From: CAZVAO01 sp964625175
GTDB taxonomy: Bacteria; Bacillota; UBA994; PWPR01
Length of the DNA stretch: 37,668 nt
NCBI GenBank assembly: GCA_964625175.1
Contig: CAZVAO010000008.1
Coordinates: forward strand, 1-37,668
Reading direction: 5' to 3'
The notes under the pieces were generated by a model. It did not search any database and was not told the origin of the DNA. It saw only the letters and a program-made list of their open reading frames with translations. The translations under genes were made by a program, and so were the position numbers. Positions 16,548 to 24,824 of this stretch are shown piece by piece; the stretch's first letter is position 1; each line of letters begins with the position of its first letter.

Positions 16548-16579
16548 TTTATTTATCCTATTCTCTTGTGAAGACAGTG

Positions 16580-18649
16580 TTATTCTACGACTAATTTAGT
16601 TAAATCAGCAAACGGTTGAACGATATTCACAATTGCTTGCAATAGTGCTAAGCGATTATGGCGGACGGCTAAATCATCAGCCATGACCATGACATCATCG
16701 AAAAAATGGTTAATTGGTTTCTCCAGCTGTGCAAATGCCTTCAGCGCTTCAAGGTAATCTTGCCGTTTGTAGGCATCTTCATAGCGGGTACTGATAGCAA
16801 GGAAGGCTTCATAGAGCTCACGTGTGTTACGATCGACAAAGCTCTCTGGCCGAATAGATTGGACATCCGCTTTTTGGGCAAGGTTATTCGCTCGCTTAAA
16901 AGCTGTAATCAGCGAACCAAAAGCGGGATCATCTTTGATGGCACTTAGCGCATTGGCTTTAAGGACCAGTTGGGCAAGATCGTCCACTTCTCCACCTAGC
17001 ATGCAATCTATTACATCATAGGAGAGATTGTAATCATTCTGGAGGATATAGCGTAAACGATTCTGGAGTAGTTGGTTGACCTCTTCTTTGACGAGCTGGT
17101 GATCAAACTGCAAGTCATGGAAGTTCTGCATGGCTTTATTAATGAGGGCATCCACCGCGATCGGTAACTCACATTCAATGATGATGCGGGCAATCCCAGC
17201 AATTTGGCGGCGCAACTTGTAAGGATCCTGTGATCCCGTCGCCTTCAATCCAACAGCCGTGCAACCCACAATGGTATCGATTTTGTCTGCAATCGCAACG
17301 AGTTGACCCGCTTGCGTTTGGGGGAGGCTATCCTCACCCTGGGGGCGGTAATGTTCGCCGATTGCTAGGGCAACCGCTTCGGGAAGACCGGCATGGCGAG
17401 CATATTTTTCACCCATAATCCCTTGGAGTTCAGGAAATTCATGGACCATATTGCTGGCCAGATCCGCCTTGCAGTATTGGGCGGCCTTTGTGACAACGGC
17501 TTGTTCCGCAGGGCTAAGGTGTAAGCTTATTGACAGGTGGTGTGCCAAATTGACAATGCGCTCAATCTTATGAAAAATAGTGCCCAACTCTTGCTGGAAT
17601 ACGACAGCCTTGAGTTTTTCTATAAAATAATCAAGTGGATGTTTGCAATCCTCATCGAAGAAGAAACGGGCGTCCGCTAAGCGGGCCACTAAGACTTTCT
17701 CGTTCCCAGCAATCACTTGATCCAAGTGCAGGTCGACGCCATTGCGCACCCCCACAAAATGATTCACAAGCTTGCCAGAGAGATCGCGCACGGGGAAGTA
17801 GCGCTGATGGTCCTGCATCGGGGTAATGATGGCTTCTTCTGGTAATTGCAGATAGTTGGCCTTGAAAGAACCTAAAAATGCGGTTGGATATTCCACTAGA
17901 TTAACGACTTCTGCTAGAAGATCACGATCGATTTCAACTTTTATGGCGTTTTCTCGCTCAAGCTGGACAATTTGGTCTAAGATCATCGTGCGCCGCTCTG
18001 TAATGTCAACAATGACGTATTGGTTGCGGAGAGTCGCTAAGTAGTCATCAACTGAAGTGATCTGAATATCTCCATTGCCGAGGAATCTGTGGCTACGACT
18101 GATGCGATCGGATTCAATTCCTGCAAAGTTGAGCGGTAAAACCTGGTCATCTAAGAGGGCAACAATCCAGCGAATGGGCCGAGCAAAAAGCACAGTTCCC
18201 ATACCCCAGCGCATGGGTTTAGGGAAGTTTAAGCGACTCATCATCGTTGTTAAGAGGTCGGGTAGTAAAACCTCTGTGACTTGTCCTGTCGTTTTAAGCG
18301 ATGCATAGAGATAGGCTTGTCCCTTGAGGTCCTTGGTATACAAATCTTCGGGGCTAACGTTGAGCTTGCGCGCAAATCCTAGCGCTGCTTTGGTCAGGTT
18401 CCCGTCTTTGTCATAAGCGATACGTGCTGGGGGTCCCTTTAGTTCTTCGGACAGATCAGGTTGCTCTAAAGGCAGGTTATTAACCATCAGTGTCAAGCGG
18501 CGCGGTGTTGCAAAGGTGCTAATCGTATAATCCGAGAGGCGAGCCTCTGTTAATAATTCATCCGTGATTGTTGCTATCTGTTGGAGGGTGGGAGCAATAA
18601 ACGATGCGGGCAATTCTTCTAAGCCAATTTCGAGTAGTAATTTAAGCAT
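16580..18649 (-). CDS. glyS: Glycyl-tRNA synthetase beta subunit
   Basis: The protein has 689 aa, normal for the bacterial alpha2beta2 enzyme. It begins with LLLEIGLEELPASFI and contains TPRRLTLMVNNLP, FPKPMRWGMGTVLFARPIRWIVALL and the HD-type segment LASNMVHEFPELQGIMGEKYA; the C-terminal anticodon-binding-like helical domain ends in FFDDVMVMADDLAVRHNRLALL. The beta subunit binds tRNA-Gly and joins GlyQ for aminoacylation in the cytoplasm. Its start codon overlaps the glyQ stop (TAATG), giving translational coupling. Confidence 0.97.
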   Translation of the reverse strand: MLKLLLEIGLEELPASFIAPTLQQIATITDELLTEARLSDYTISTFATPRRLTLMVNNLPLEQPDLSEELKGPPARIAYDKDGNLTKAALGFARKLNVSPEDLYTKDLKGQAYLYASLKTTGQVTEVLLPDLLTTMMSRLNFPKPMRWGMGTVLFARPIRWIVALLDDQVLPLNFAGIESDRISRSHRFLGNGDIQITSVDDYLATLRNQYVIVDITERRTMILDQIVQLERENAIKVEIDRDLLAEVVNLVEYPTAFLGSFKANYLQLPEEAIITPMQDHQRYFPVRDLSGKLVNHFVGVRNGVDLHLDQVIAGNEKVLVARLADARFFFDEDCKHPLDYFIEKLKAVVFQQELGTIFHKIERIVNLAHHLSISLHLSPAEQAVVTKAAQYCKADLASNMVHEFPELQGIMGEKYARHAGLPEAVALAIGEHYRPQGEDSLPQTQAGQLVAIADKIDTIVGCTAVGLKATGSQDPYKLRRQIAGIARIIIECELPIAVDALINKAMQNFHDLQFDHQLVKEEVNQLLQNRLRYILQNDYNLSYDVIDCMLGGEVDDLAQLVLKANALSAIKDDPAFGSLITAFKRANNLAQKADVQSIRPESFVDRNTRELYEAFLAISTRYEDAYKRQDYLEALKAFAQLEKPINHFFDDVMVMADDLAVRHNRLALLQAIVNIVQPFADLTKLVVE

Positions 18650-19566
18650 TATTCATCCTCCTTCCGATATTTTTCAACCCACTCAAGGCGTTCTTCTTCA
18701 TTCTTAATTAAAGGGAAACCGAGACGGCGGCGCGATTCAAAGTATTCGGCCGCACAGGCGCGTGCCAAATTGCGGATACGTCCGATGTAGGCGGTGCGCT
18801 CTGTCACGCTTATCGCACTGCGGGCATCAAGCAAATTAAAGGTGTGTGAACACTTAAGTGCCTGATCATAGGCCGGCAAGACCAGGTTCTTGGCAATTAA
18901 ATCGTGGGCTTCTTGCTCATATAGGTTGAACATTTGAAAGAGAGATGCGATATTGGCTTCTTCAAAATTATAGTGGGAAAATTCGATTTCATTCTGCAAA
19001 TAGATGTCACGATAGGTGACGCCATCTACCCACTCAATATCGTAAATGCTCGCCACATCTTGGATGTAGGTGCAAAGTCGCTCGAGTCCGTACGTGATTT
19101 CGCCACTGACGGGCACGCAGTCGATCCCACCACACTGCTGGAAGTAGGTAAATTGGGAAATTTCCATACCGTCGAGCCAGACTTCCCAACCAAGTCCCCA
19201 GGCCCCTAAGGTGGGCGACTCCCAGTTGTCTTCCACAAAGCGAATATCGTGGTGTGCGGGATCGATACCGATTGCCACTAAACTCTCAAGATAGAGTTCT
19301 TGGATATTCGCAGGAGACGGTTTAAGAATCACCTGATACTGGTAGTAATGTTGTAAGCGGTTGGGGTTCTCACCGTAGCGACCGTCACTGGGTCGGCGGC
19401 AAGGCTCAATGTAGGCGGCCTTGTAGGGCTCTGGGCCAAGGGCTCGTAAAAATGTGGTGGGATTCATGGTTCCCGCTCCTTTTTCGACATCATAAGGTTG
19501 ATGGATGACACAGCCCTGTTCGCCCCAAAAGCGATTGAGCGTCAATATTAGATCTTGGAAATTCAT
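18649..19566 (-). CDS. glyQ: Glycyl-tRNA synthetase alpha subunit
   Basis: The protein has 305 aa, matching the family. MNFQDLILTLNRFWGEQGCVIHQPYDVEKGAGTMNP is the canonical N-terminus, with class II motif 2 in YIEPCRRPSDGRYGENPNRLQHYYQ and motif 3 in the later ..YLLDARSAISVTERTAYIGRIR.. region. It forms glycyl-adenylate and the alpha2beta2 complex with GlyS. ATG 19566 follows AGGAG at 8 nt. No T-box leader is visible upstream, unlike many Bacillota glyQS operons; the promoter candidate leaves only a short 5' UTR. Confidence 0.97.
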   Translation of the reverse strand: MNFQDLILTLNRFWGEQGCVIHQPYDVEKGAGTMNPTTFLRALGPEPYKAAYIEPCRRPSDGRYGENPNRLQHYYQYQVILKPSPANIQELYLESLVAIGIDPAHHDIRFVEDNWESPTLGAWGLGWEVWLDGMEISQFTYFQQCGGIDCVPVSGEITYGLERLCTYIQDVASIYDIEWVDGVTYRDIYLQNEIEFSHYNFEEANIASLFQMFNLYEQEAHDLIAKNLVLPAYDQALKCSHTFNLLDARSAISVTERTAYIGRIRNLARACAAEYFESRRRLGFPLIKNEEERLEWVEKYRKEDE

Positions 19567-19630
19567 TGCAAAAACTCCTTTATGATAAAACGTGGATAGC
19601 TAAATCAATAATTAATAACTTCATTACATA

Positions 19631-19659
19631 AAGGTAACAAAGGGCACCCCAAGTGTCAA
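19631..19659 (-). promoter_or_regulatory. Candidate glyQS promoter
   Basis: On the minus strand TTGACA (19659-19654) is a perfect -35; 17 nt on is TACCTT (19636-19631), a weak -10. The resulting 5' UTR would be about 60 nt, too short for a T-box riboswitch. Confidence 0.45.
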
Positions 19660-19901
19660 GAGAAGTGGTTAAAAACAAGGCTATTATAGCTAAAGTTAAT
19701 CGATGGACAAGGTGGCGCCGAGGGAGTATTTCAGGTATGGGTTAAAGAGAGGGCAGAAGAGGAGAAGATCAAGAAATTAATGGTAAGATGAGTTTATACT
19801 AGGTTTTTAGGGGTATACTATAGGTGAACAGTAAAACGTGTTGTGTAATGGGGAGTTGCAAGAGATACTGAGATCTCGATACAAAATAAGAGAGGAGAAA
19901 A
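19660..19901. other. Intergenic region before the tandem Cys-pair genes
   Basis: Together with 19567-19659, this makes about 335 bases without a gene. TATACT at 19814-19819 could be a -10 for the rightward genes, but no convincing -35 precedes it. The ribosome binding site AGAGGAG lies before ATG 19902. AAGGTGGCGCCGAG (19709-19722, plus strand) has a faint likeness to the T-box core, which I reject. Confidence 0.35.
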
Positions 19902-20477
19902 ATGAATAACGATGACTTAAAAAAACGCAAAATTTTGATGTTAGGATTTGCCGTTCCTTTACTTGGGTTCTTGCTTTGGCGGTTGGCAATTTTAGCACCA
20001 CAACTATTTGGGATCGCGGTGAAGGTTTTATTAATAACCATAGTGATCGCGGCGGCCTACACGATCGTGCGCCGTAAGGCCGCAATGAAATGTGCAAAAT
20101 GTGGTGGGGCGATGGTGAATGAAGGCACAGAGAAAATATCAAAAGGGGCTCTAGCTGAAGAAGATGATGCTAAGTTGGATTCTCTAGGGAAAGTGATCTT
20201 GCGCTGTGAGGATTGCGGCAATGAATACCACGAGCTGATTTATTACAAGTCGAGTTCGGGAGACGCCGCGGACTATCAGAAAGACATGGAAGCCTCCGAA
20301 GTATTACTAGGAGTGATGAATTCGGAGATCCCCGGTAGGCAGCAGAAACTCAAAGTGAACAAGATGACTAAAGAAGAATACCGCAGGATGAAACGAAAAT
20401 TCGCAGATGAGGTCATTCAGCACAATACACGCAACGGCTTCGCTAAAGATCCAATAAAGATTGATTTGGAAGAGTAA
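19902..20477 (+). CDS. Two-TM zinc-ribbon-like protein, tandem paralog A
   Basis: The protein has 191 aa. After a short basic start there is a hydrophobic stretch (about 13-55) that can form two membrane helices, then MKCAKCGGAMVNEG and, about 45 residues later, RCEDCGNEYHELIYY: two CxxC pairs that likely bind one zinc. The C-terminal part is charged and ends in NGFAKDPIKIDLEE. It is clearly paralogous to the next gene over its whole length. I recognise no named family; the cytoplasmic zinc-ribbon-like part suggests protein or nucleic-acid contacts, which is only inference. ATG 19902 follows AGAGGAG. Confidence 0.65.
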   Translation: MNNDDLKKRKILMLGFAVPLLGFLLWRLAILAPQLFGIAVKVLLITIVIAAAYTIVRRKAAMKCAKCGGAMVNEGTEKISKGALAEEDDAKLDSLGKVILRCEDCGNEYHELIYYKSSSGDAADYQKDMEASEVLLGVMNSEIPGRQQKLKVNKMTKEEYRRMKRKFADEVIQHNTRNGFAKDPIKIDLEE

Positions 20478-20480
20478 TAG

Positions 20481-20540
20481 CAACAGATTATTGCCTATAT
20501 AAGTGAACAGAATCCAATTAAGATCGTCTTGGAGGAATAA
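20481..20540 (+). pseudogene. Relic of a third paralog's C-terminus
   Basis: Between the two paralogs, the frame ending in TAA (20538-20540) encodes EQNPIKIVLEE (20505-20537), nearly the same as the C-termini of both neighbours (..DPIKIDLEE and EQHPIKIDLEE). Upstream of it the likeness fades and a stop lies at 20478. The best reading is the tail of a deleted tandem copy; its last codons now supply the ribosome binding site (GGAGGA) and overlapping TAATG of the next gene. Confidence 0.6.
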
Positions 20541-21154
20541 TGCTAGATAGAGAAGATAACAAACCCACAAGACCCGAAATGAGTGATGAGGTATACAAAG
20601 GAAAAAGGCGGATTATGCTGATTTTCAGTATTCCGATGGCTACATTTCTCATATACCGACTCTATGTACTTGCCCCTCAGGTTTTCCCAGCATTTCTGGC
20701 GGTTCTAATCATAACGGCACTACTTGCTGGAGGATATCGCTATGCTAGACGTACCCTTGCAATGAAATGTGCAGGCTGTGGTGGTGCTATGGTTAATGAG
20801 GGCGTCGAAAAAGTGATTATAGGCTCGCTTGACCCCAATGATGGAAGCAAACTTGATTCAATTGCCAAGCGAATATACCGTTGTGAGGAATGTGGCAATG
20901 AGTATCACGAATTAATGTATTATCCCTCATCTTCAGGTGATGCTGCCGATTATTCTAAGGATATGAAGCTTGCAGAAACAGTGTTAGTTGTCATGCATGG
21001 GGAAGTCCCAGGAGGACGGAACAAACTCAATCCTAATACGATGACAAGAGATCACTATCGGGAATTGAAACGCAAACTTGCGGACGAAGTGATTCTTCAT
21101 AACCGCCGCAATGGCTTTGAACAGCATCCAATAAAGATTGATTTAGAAGAGTAA
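20540..21154 (+). CDS. Two-TM zinc-ribbon-like protein, tandem paralog B
   Basis: The protein has 204 aa, with 13 more N-terminal residues than paralog A. The order is the same: charged N-terminus, two membrane helices (about 26-66), MKCAGCGGAMVNEG, YRCEECGNEYHELMYYPSSSGDAADY, and the C-terminal NGFEQHPIKIDLEE. The four Cys suggest a zinc ribbon beside the membrane. The function is unknown. It overlaps the preceding relic's stop (TAATG) with GGAGGA upstream and is followed by a good terminator, so A and B form one transcript. Confidence 0.65.
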   Translation: MLDREDNKPTRPEMSDEVYKGKRRIMLIFSIPMATFLIYRLYVLAPQVFPAFLAVLIITALLAGGYRYARRTLAMKCAGCGGAMVNEGVEKVIIGSLDPNDGSKLDSIAKRIYRCEECGNEYHELMYYPSSSGDAADYSKDMKLAETVLVVMHGEVPGGRNKLNPNTMTRDHYRELKRKLADEVILHNRRNGFEQHPIKIDLEE

Positions 21155-21199
21155 ATGGATCAAATTTTTTTGGAGAGCATTCATTTATAGTGACAATTC

Positions 21200-21223
21200 A
21201 GGGACGATCATCGTCCCTTTTCT
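21200..21223 (+). terminator. Terminator after paralog B
   Basis: GGGACGA and TCGTCCC pair around TCA, followed by TTTTCTGTTT. Confidence 0.75.
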
Positions 21224-21253
21224 GTTTGATTAAATATTCCGGCCGTAATTGCT

Positions 21254-21281
21254 TTGTGATTCCATGGTATGATGGTAAAAT
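21254..21281 (+). promoter_or_regulatory. Candidate wecB promoter
   Basis: TTGTGA (21254-21259), 16 nt, TAAAAT (21276-21281), about 30 nt before the wecB start codon. Confidence 0.4.
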
Positions 21282-21313
21282 ATAAACGATATTAGACTTG
21301 AAGGAGAATAGTT

Positions 21314-22477
21314 ATGAAGAGATTGCGCGTTATGTCGGTTTTTGGGGTGCGCCCTGAGGCCATAAAAATGGCTCCTGTGATCAAAGAACTCGAGCGCTAT
21401 CCCGAAGTAATTGAATCAATTGTAACGGTTACTGGCCAACATCGTGAGATGCTCGATCAAGTGTTGGAGTTTTATAATATAGTGCCAGATTACGATCTAG
21501 ATATCATGGAACACGGGCAGACATTAACGGATATTTTTGAGCGTACTTTGCGCGGATTAGAAAAAGTGCTCATTCAAGATCGACCAGATATTGTTTTGGT
21601 TCATGGTGATACATCGGCTAGTTTTGTCAGTGCTCTGGCTGCCTTTTATCAGAAGATTCCAGTAGGTCATGTCGAAGCGGGATTGCGGACCTACGATAAG
21701 TTCTCCCCCTACCCCGAAGAAATAAACCGCAGGTTAACAGGGGTAATTGCAGATCTGCATTTTGCGCCAACACAAGAGGCAAAAGCGAATTTGCTTTCAG
21801 AACGCATCTCAGAGGAGAATATTTTCGTGACGGGGAATACCGTCATTGATACGCTGCATTATACGATTGCAGAAGATTTTAATTTTCGAACACCAGAATT
21901 GCAGCATTGCCCTTGGCAGGACGGCCGTCTGGTTGTTATGGAAGTCCATCGTCGTGAGAATTGGGGTAGCAGAATCGAGCAGATTTGCCTAGGGGTTCGC
22001 GACTTGGTCGCTCAACATGACGATATAACCGTTGTGTTCCCCGTTCATCTCAATCCCGTAGTGCGTGATACGGTCAATCAGGTGTTACAGGATATTGATC
22101 GGGTCATCTTGATAGAGCCCTTATCGAATGATGAGTTCCATAACTTGATTAACAAGGCTATTTTGCTTATTTCGGACTCAGGTGGGGTCCAAGAGGAAGC
22201 ACCAGCAATGGGCACACCTGTGCTTGTCACGCGCGAGGAAACAGAACGCCCCGAGGCGGTTGTTGCAGGTACAGTTAGGCTGGTTGGTACGTCGCGCAAT
22301 GGCGTATTTGCAGCAGGCGATGAGCTTCTAGCTGATGAAAATAAACGACTCGCTATGGCGCAAGCTGTAAATCCCTATGGCGATGGCCGAGCCGCCCCCC
22401 GTATTGTCGCAGCCCTCTTGCAGCGCTTTGGTTATACTGAGGACTTACCAAGCGAGTGGGTCTATTTACAGAAATAG
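21314..22477 (+). CDS. wecB: UDP-N-acetylglucosamine 2-epimerase (non-hydrolysing)
   Basis: The protein has 387 aa, the usual size. Motifs are FGVRPEAIKMAPVI at the N-terminus, VTGQHREMLDQVL, VHGDTSASF, GHVEAGLRTYDKFSPYPEEINRR (catalytic acids and His), MEVHRRENWG and ISDSGGVQEEAPAMGTPVLVTREETERPE (UDP binding). It interconverts UDP-GlcNAc and UDP-ManNAc for teichoic acid, linkage-unit or capsule synthesis in the cytoplasm. It lies before the atp operon, a frequent neighbour in Bacillota, but about 200 nt and a separate promoter lie between. ATG 21314 follows GGAGAA. Confidence 0.95.
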   Translation: MKRLRVMSVFGVRPEAIKMAPVIKELERYPEVIESIVTVTGQHREMLDQVLEFYNIVPDYDLDIMEHGQTLTDIFERTLRGLEKVLIQDRPDIVLVHGDTSASFVSALAAFYQKIPVGHVEAGLRTYDKFSPYPEEINRRLTGVIADLHFAPTQEAKANLLSERISEENIFVTGNTVIDTLHYTIAEDFNFRTPELQHCPWQDGRLVVMEVHRRENWGSRIEQICLGVRDLVAQHDDITVVFPVHLNPVVRDTVNQVLQDIDRVILIEPLSNDEFHNLINKAILLISDSGGVQEEAPAMGTPVLVTREETERPEAVVAGTVRLVGTSRNGVFAAGDELLADENKRLAMAQAVNPYGDGRAAPRIVAALLQRFGYTEDLPSEWVYLQK

Positions 22478-22562
22478 GGAGTGCCCATTTATAATAACTT
22501 CTAAAACGGACAATTTTGTTGTAAGAATAGTATTATGTCAAAAGAAAATGAGTGAAATCTCT

Positions 22563-22590
22563 TTTACTATGACCGTATATAGTATACAAT
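22563..22590 (+). promoter_or_regulatory. Candidate atp operon promoter
   Basis: TTTACT (22563-22568), 16 nt, TACAAT (22585-22590), about 85 nt before the first small gene. A short hairpin (ACCAC/GTGGT) lies in the leader. Confidence 0.5.
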
Positions 22591-22675
22591 ACTGTAGTGT
22601 GACACCACGAGTTGGTGGTTTGCATTTTGATAGTTGTTATTTTTATAGTTATTTATATTGGGAAGGGGTATCATT

Positions 22676-22891
22676 ATGTCGTCATGGCGCCAGCTGTTCC
22701 ATTATATCTGGCTGATTAGCTACTTAGGTGTAGCTATGGCAAGCTGTGTCTTCATTGGATATTACCTAGGGTCTTTAGCTGATCGCTATTTGGCAACTGG
22801 AATGATGCTAACAATCACAGGAATCATTGTTGGCGCACTGTCGGGCATCTACTTGATGTATAAAGCGGCAATGCGGGCAATTGATGAGTAG
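22676..22891 (+). CDS. AtpZ/AtpI-like small membrane protein
   Basis: The protein has 71 aa with two membrane helices (about 10-31 and 43-66) joined by a short loop containing LADRYLATG, as in the small AtpZ-type F-ATPase accessory family. GGAAGGGG lies before ATG 22676; an in-frame TTG at 22658 overlaps that site and is rejected. These proteins are thought to help c-ring assembly or Mg2+/Ca2+ handling. It is first in the atp operon, 17 nt before the next gene. Confidence 0.75.
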   Translation: MSSWRQLFHYIWLISYLGVAMASCVFIGYYLGSLADRYLATGMMLTITGIIVGALSGIYLMYKAAMRAIDE

Positions 22892-22908
22892 CCTTAGGAG
22901 GTGAGCCG

Positions 22909-23331
22909 ATGTATGATTCACCCCGAGATTTGCGTAGAACGGTAGAAAAACGAGTGTTAATAATCGTTGGAGTTCTCGCATTGATATTTTTCGTAGGCAA
23001 CCTCCGCAGTGCGATGTATGGGATCATAGTCGGTGGATTGTGTTCGCTTCTGCACTTTCGAACGATTTGCACGGTTGCTGAACGCGTTGTAGATATGTCT
23101 CAAGGAGCGGCCAGAATCAGCACAGGTGTTGGTTTTGTCGCCCGTTACTTAGTGAATGCTGGTGTATTAGCATATAGCTACTTTCTTCCAAGCCTTAGTT
23201 TTCCTGCCGTGGTCATCGGTTTGCTGCTTGTTAAAGTAGTACTTATCACTGACACTTTGCAGAAGCGGTGGTTGGATATGTTAAACAATCAGCTTAAGAA
23301 TACCAAGAAAAATTTGGAAAGGAGGGAATGA
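22909..23331 (+). CDS. atpI: ATP synthase protein I-like
   Basis: The protein has 140 aa and four predicted membrane helices in two pairs (about 17-35, 37-50, 75-97, 99-115), the layout of the AtpI/ATP synthase I chain family. It sits directly upstream of atpB, where AtpI helps build the c ring. AtpI sequences are weakly conserved, so the call leans on topology and place. GGAGGTGAG precedes ATG 22909. Its stop overlaps the ATG at 23328 (ATGA). Confidence 0.8.
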   Translation: MYDSPRDLRRTVEKRVLIIVGVLALIFFVGNLRSAMYGIIVGGLCSLLHFRTICTVAERVVDMSQGAARISTGVGFVARYLVNAGVLAYSYFLPSLSFPAVVIGLLLVKVVLITDTLQKRWLDMLNNQLKNTKKNLERRE

Positions 23332-24002
23332 GTTTGGAAAAAGCCCTTGCCGGACCGTCAGTTGTTTTTGAGATTTTTGGGATTCCGATTACCGAAACGG
23401 TTGTAAGCACCTGGATTGTCATGGCTGTGATTATTGTTGGTGCCTGGATTCTCACGCGGCGGTTTGAGCAATTACCGCGCGGTTTGCAGAATGTTGCTGA
23501 GGCACTTGTAGAAGGGATCAATGATTTTACAGCTTCAACGATGGGAGAAAAAAATCGCTGGTTTGCCCCCTACGCAGGGACCTTGTTAATATTTATCTTC
23601 TTATCAAATATTTCAGGTTTATTTGCCCTTTGGCCCCCAACGGCTGATGCGGCAACAACTCTCGGATTGGCCATGATGACATTTGTCTTGATTCAATATA
23701 ACAATGTCAAGCACAAAGGTTTGGGAGGTTATATCAAAGCCTTGTTTTGGGAGCCGATCCCGATTTTATTTTCACCGATTAACATTATAGGCGAGCTAGC
23801 GACACCGATTTCATTAGGCTTTCGTCTATATGGTAATATTTTAGCTGGTGTTGTCATTATGGGGATGATTTACAGTATCGTACCAATATTGATCCCAGTG
23901 CCGTTGCATTTTTACTTTGACTTATTTGCAGGGATACTGCAGAGCTTCATCTTTACAATGTTGACTATGGTTTTTGTTTCTATGGCGACAGAAACCGAAT
24001 AA
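23328..24002 (+). CDS. atpB: ATP synthase Fo subunit a
   Basis: The protein has 224 aa. The stator Arg is R166 in ISLGFRLYGNILAG; other landmarks are NISGLFALWPPTADA and the C-terminal LFAGILQSFIFTMLTMVFVSMATE. Five or six membrane helices form the ion half-channels against the c ring. The start is uncertain: ATG 23328 lies only 2 nt after GGAGG, while TTG 23334, in the same frame, has ideal spacing. Confidence 0.95.
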   Translation: MSLEKALAGPSVVFEIFGIPITETVVSTWIVMAVIIVGAWILTRRFEQLPRGLQNVAEALVEGINDFTASTMGEKNRWFAPYAGTLLIFIFLSNISGLFALWPPTADAATTLGLAMMTFVLIQYNNVKHKGLGGYIKALFWEPIPILFSPINIIGELATPISLGFRLYGNILAGVVIMGMIYSIVPILIPVPLHFYFDLFAGILQSFIFTMLTMVFVSMATETE

Positions 24003-24021
24003 AAATTAGGAGGATTTTGAG

Positions 24022-24276
24022 ATGACTACTGAATTAGCTGTTGCCGCATTTGCCGTTTTGGGTGCAGGGATTGCCATGATTGCCGGTTTAGGACCTGGTA
24101 TTGGACAAGGCTACGCTGCTGGTAAAGGTGTAGAAGCTGTAGGCCGCCAACCTGAAGCACGTGGTAGTATTATTACTACGATGATTTTAGGTCAGGCTGT
24201 TGCAGAGACCACTGGTATTTATTCATTTGTAATTGCTTTTATTTTAATCGGACTAGCACGCGGAATTCTTGGATAG
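24022..24276 (+). CDS. atpE: ATP synthase Fo subunit c, Na+-type signature
   Basis: The protein has 84 aa in two helices. The ion site holds Q29 (GPGIGQGYAAG), V60, E62, T63, T64 and Y67 (QAVAETTGIYSF), the complete ligand set known for Na+-binding c rings (as in Ilyobacter, with Ser replaced by Thr, as in Acetobacterium). The polar loop is RQPEAR. This predicts a Na+-coupled synthase, though coupling was not measured. AGGAGG lies before ATG 24022. A hairpin follows in the gap before atpF. Confidence 0.96.
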   Translation: MTTELAVAAFAVLGAGIAMIAGLGPGIGQGYAAGKGVEAVGRQPEARGSIITTMILGQAVAETTGIYSFVIAFILIGLARGILG

Positions 24277-24301
24277 AATTAGTTTTTCGGTAACATTAGT
24301 C

Positions 24302-24322
24302 TTCAAGGGTAGTGCCCTTGAA
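24302..24322 (+). promoter_or_regulatory. Stem-loop between atpE and atpF
   Basis: TTCAAGGG and CCCTTGAA form a perfect 8-bp stem with loop TAGTG, just before the atpF ribosome binding site. No T run follows, so it is more likely a 3' stabiliser for the atpE part of the mRNA than a terminator. Confidence 0.5.
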
Positions 24323-24341
24323 TGTGAGGAGAGTTAGACGT

Positions 24342-24824
24342 ATGGATATTAATATATATACCGCTGTATTTCAAATAGTCAATACGCTGATTCTGTTCTT
24401 TATATTGCGGAAAATCTTATTCAAACCAGTAACCGCGTTTTTAGATCAGAGACGGCAAACAGTAAAAGAGGCATTAGATCAGGCTGAATACGATCGCATT
24501 GAAGCTGCTAAGTTGAAGTCTGATTATGAACTCAAATTACAAGAAGCACGAGAAGAAGCACGTGCAATCGTCGAAAGAGCAACCAAGCAAGCTCAAGCCC
24601 GTCAGGATGAAATTGTGCGCGAAGCGCGTTCAGAAGCTGTTCTCATTAGAGAACGTGCAGGTAGTGATGTCGCTTTGCAACAAGAGCAAGCCCTTGGCTA
24701 TTTACGCGACCAAGCGGCTGATCTGGCCGTTGCCGCGGCTGGACAGATTTTAGGGGCTGAAATCGATAGTACGAAACATAAATCCTTAGTTGACCGTTTC
24801 CTCAGAAGAGGTGAGCAGCACTAA
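24342..24824 (+). CDS. atpF: ATP synthase Fo subunit b
   Basis: The protein has 160 aa. One N-terminal membrane helix (about 6-25) is followed by a long charged coiled coil (KEALDQAEYDRIEAAKLKSDYELKLQEAREEARAIVERA), the stator stalk. ATG 24342 follows GAGGAGAG; an earlier in-frame TTG at 24312 overlaps the hairpin and is unlikely. The stop overlaps atpH (TAATG). Confidence 0.94.
   Translation: MDINIYTAVFQIVNTLILFFILRKILFKPVTAFLDQRRQTVKEALDQAEYDRIEAAKLKSDYELKLQEAREEARAIVERATKQAQARQDEIVREARSEAVLIRERAGSDVALQQEQALGYLRDQAADLAVAAAGQILGAEIDSTKHKSLVDRFLRRGEQH

Noticed and set aside
19709..19722. AAGGTGGCGCCGAG, like a T-box core
   Set aside because: It is on the plus strand, away from glyQS, with a G in place of the invariant A and no antiterminator/terminator pair near it.
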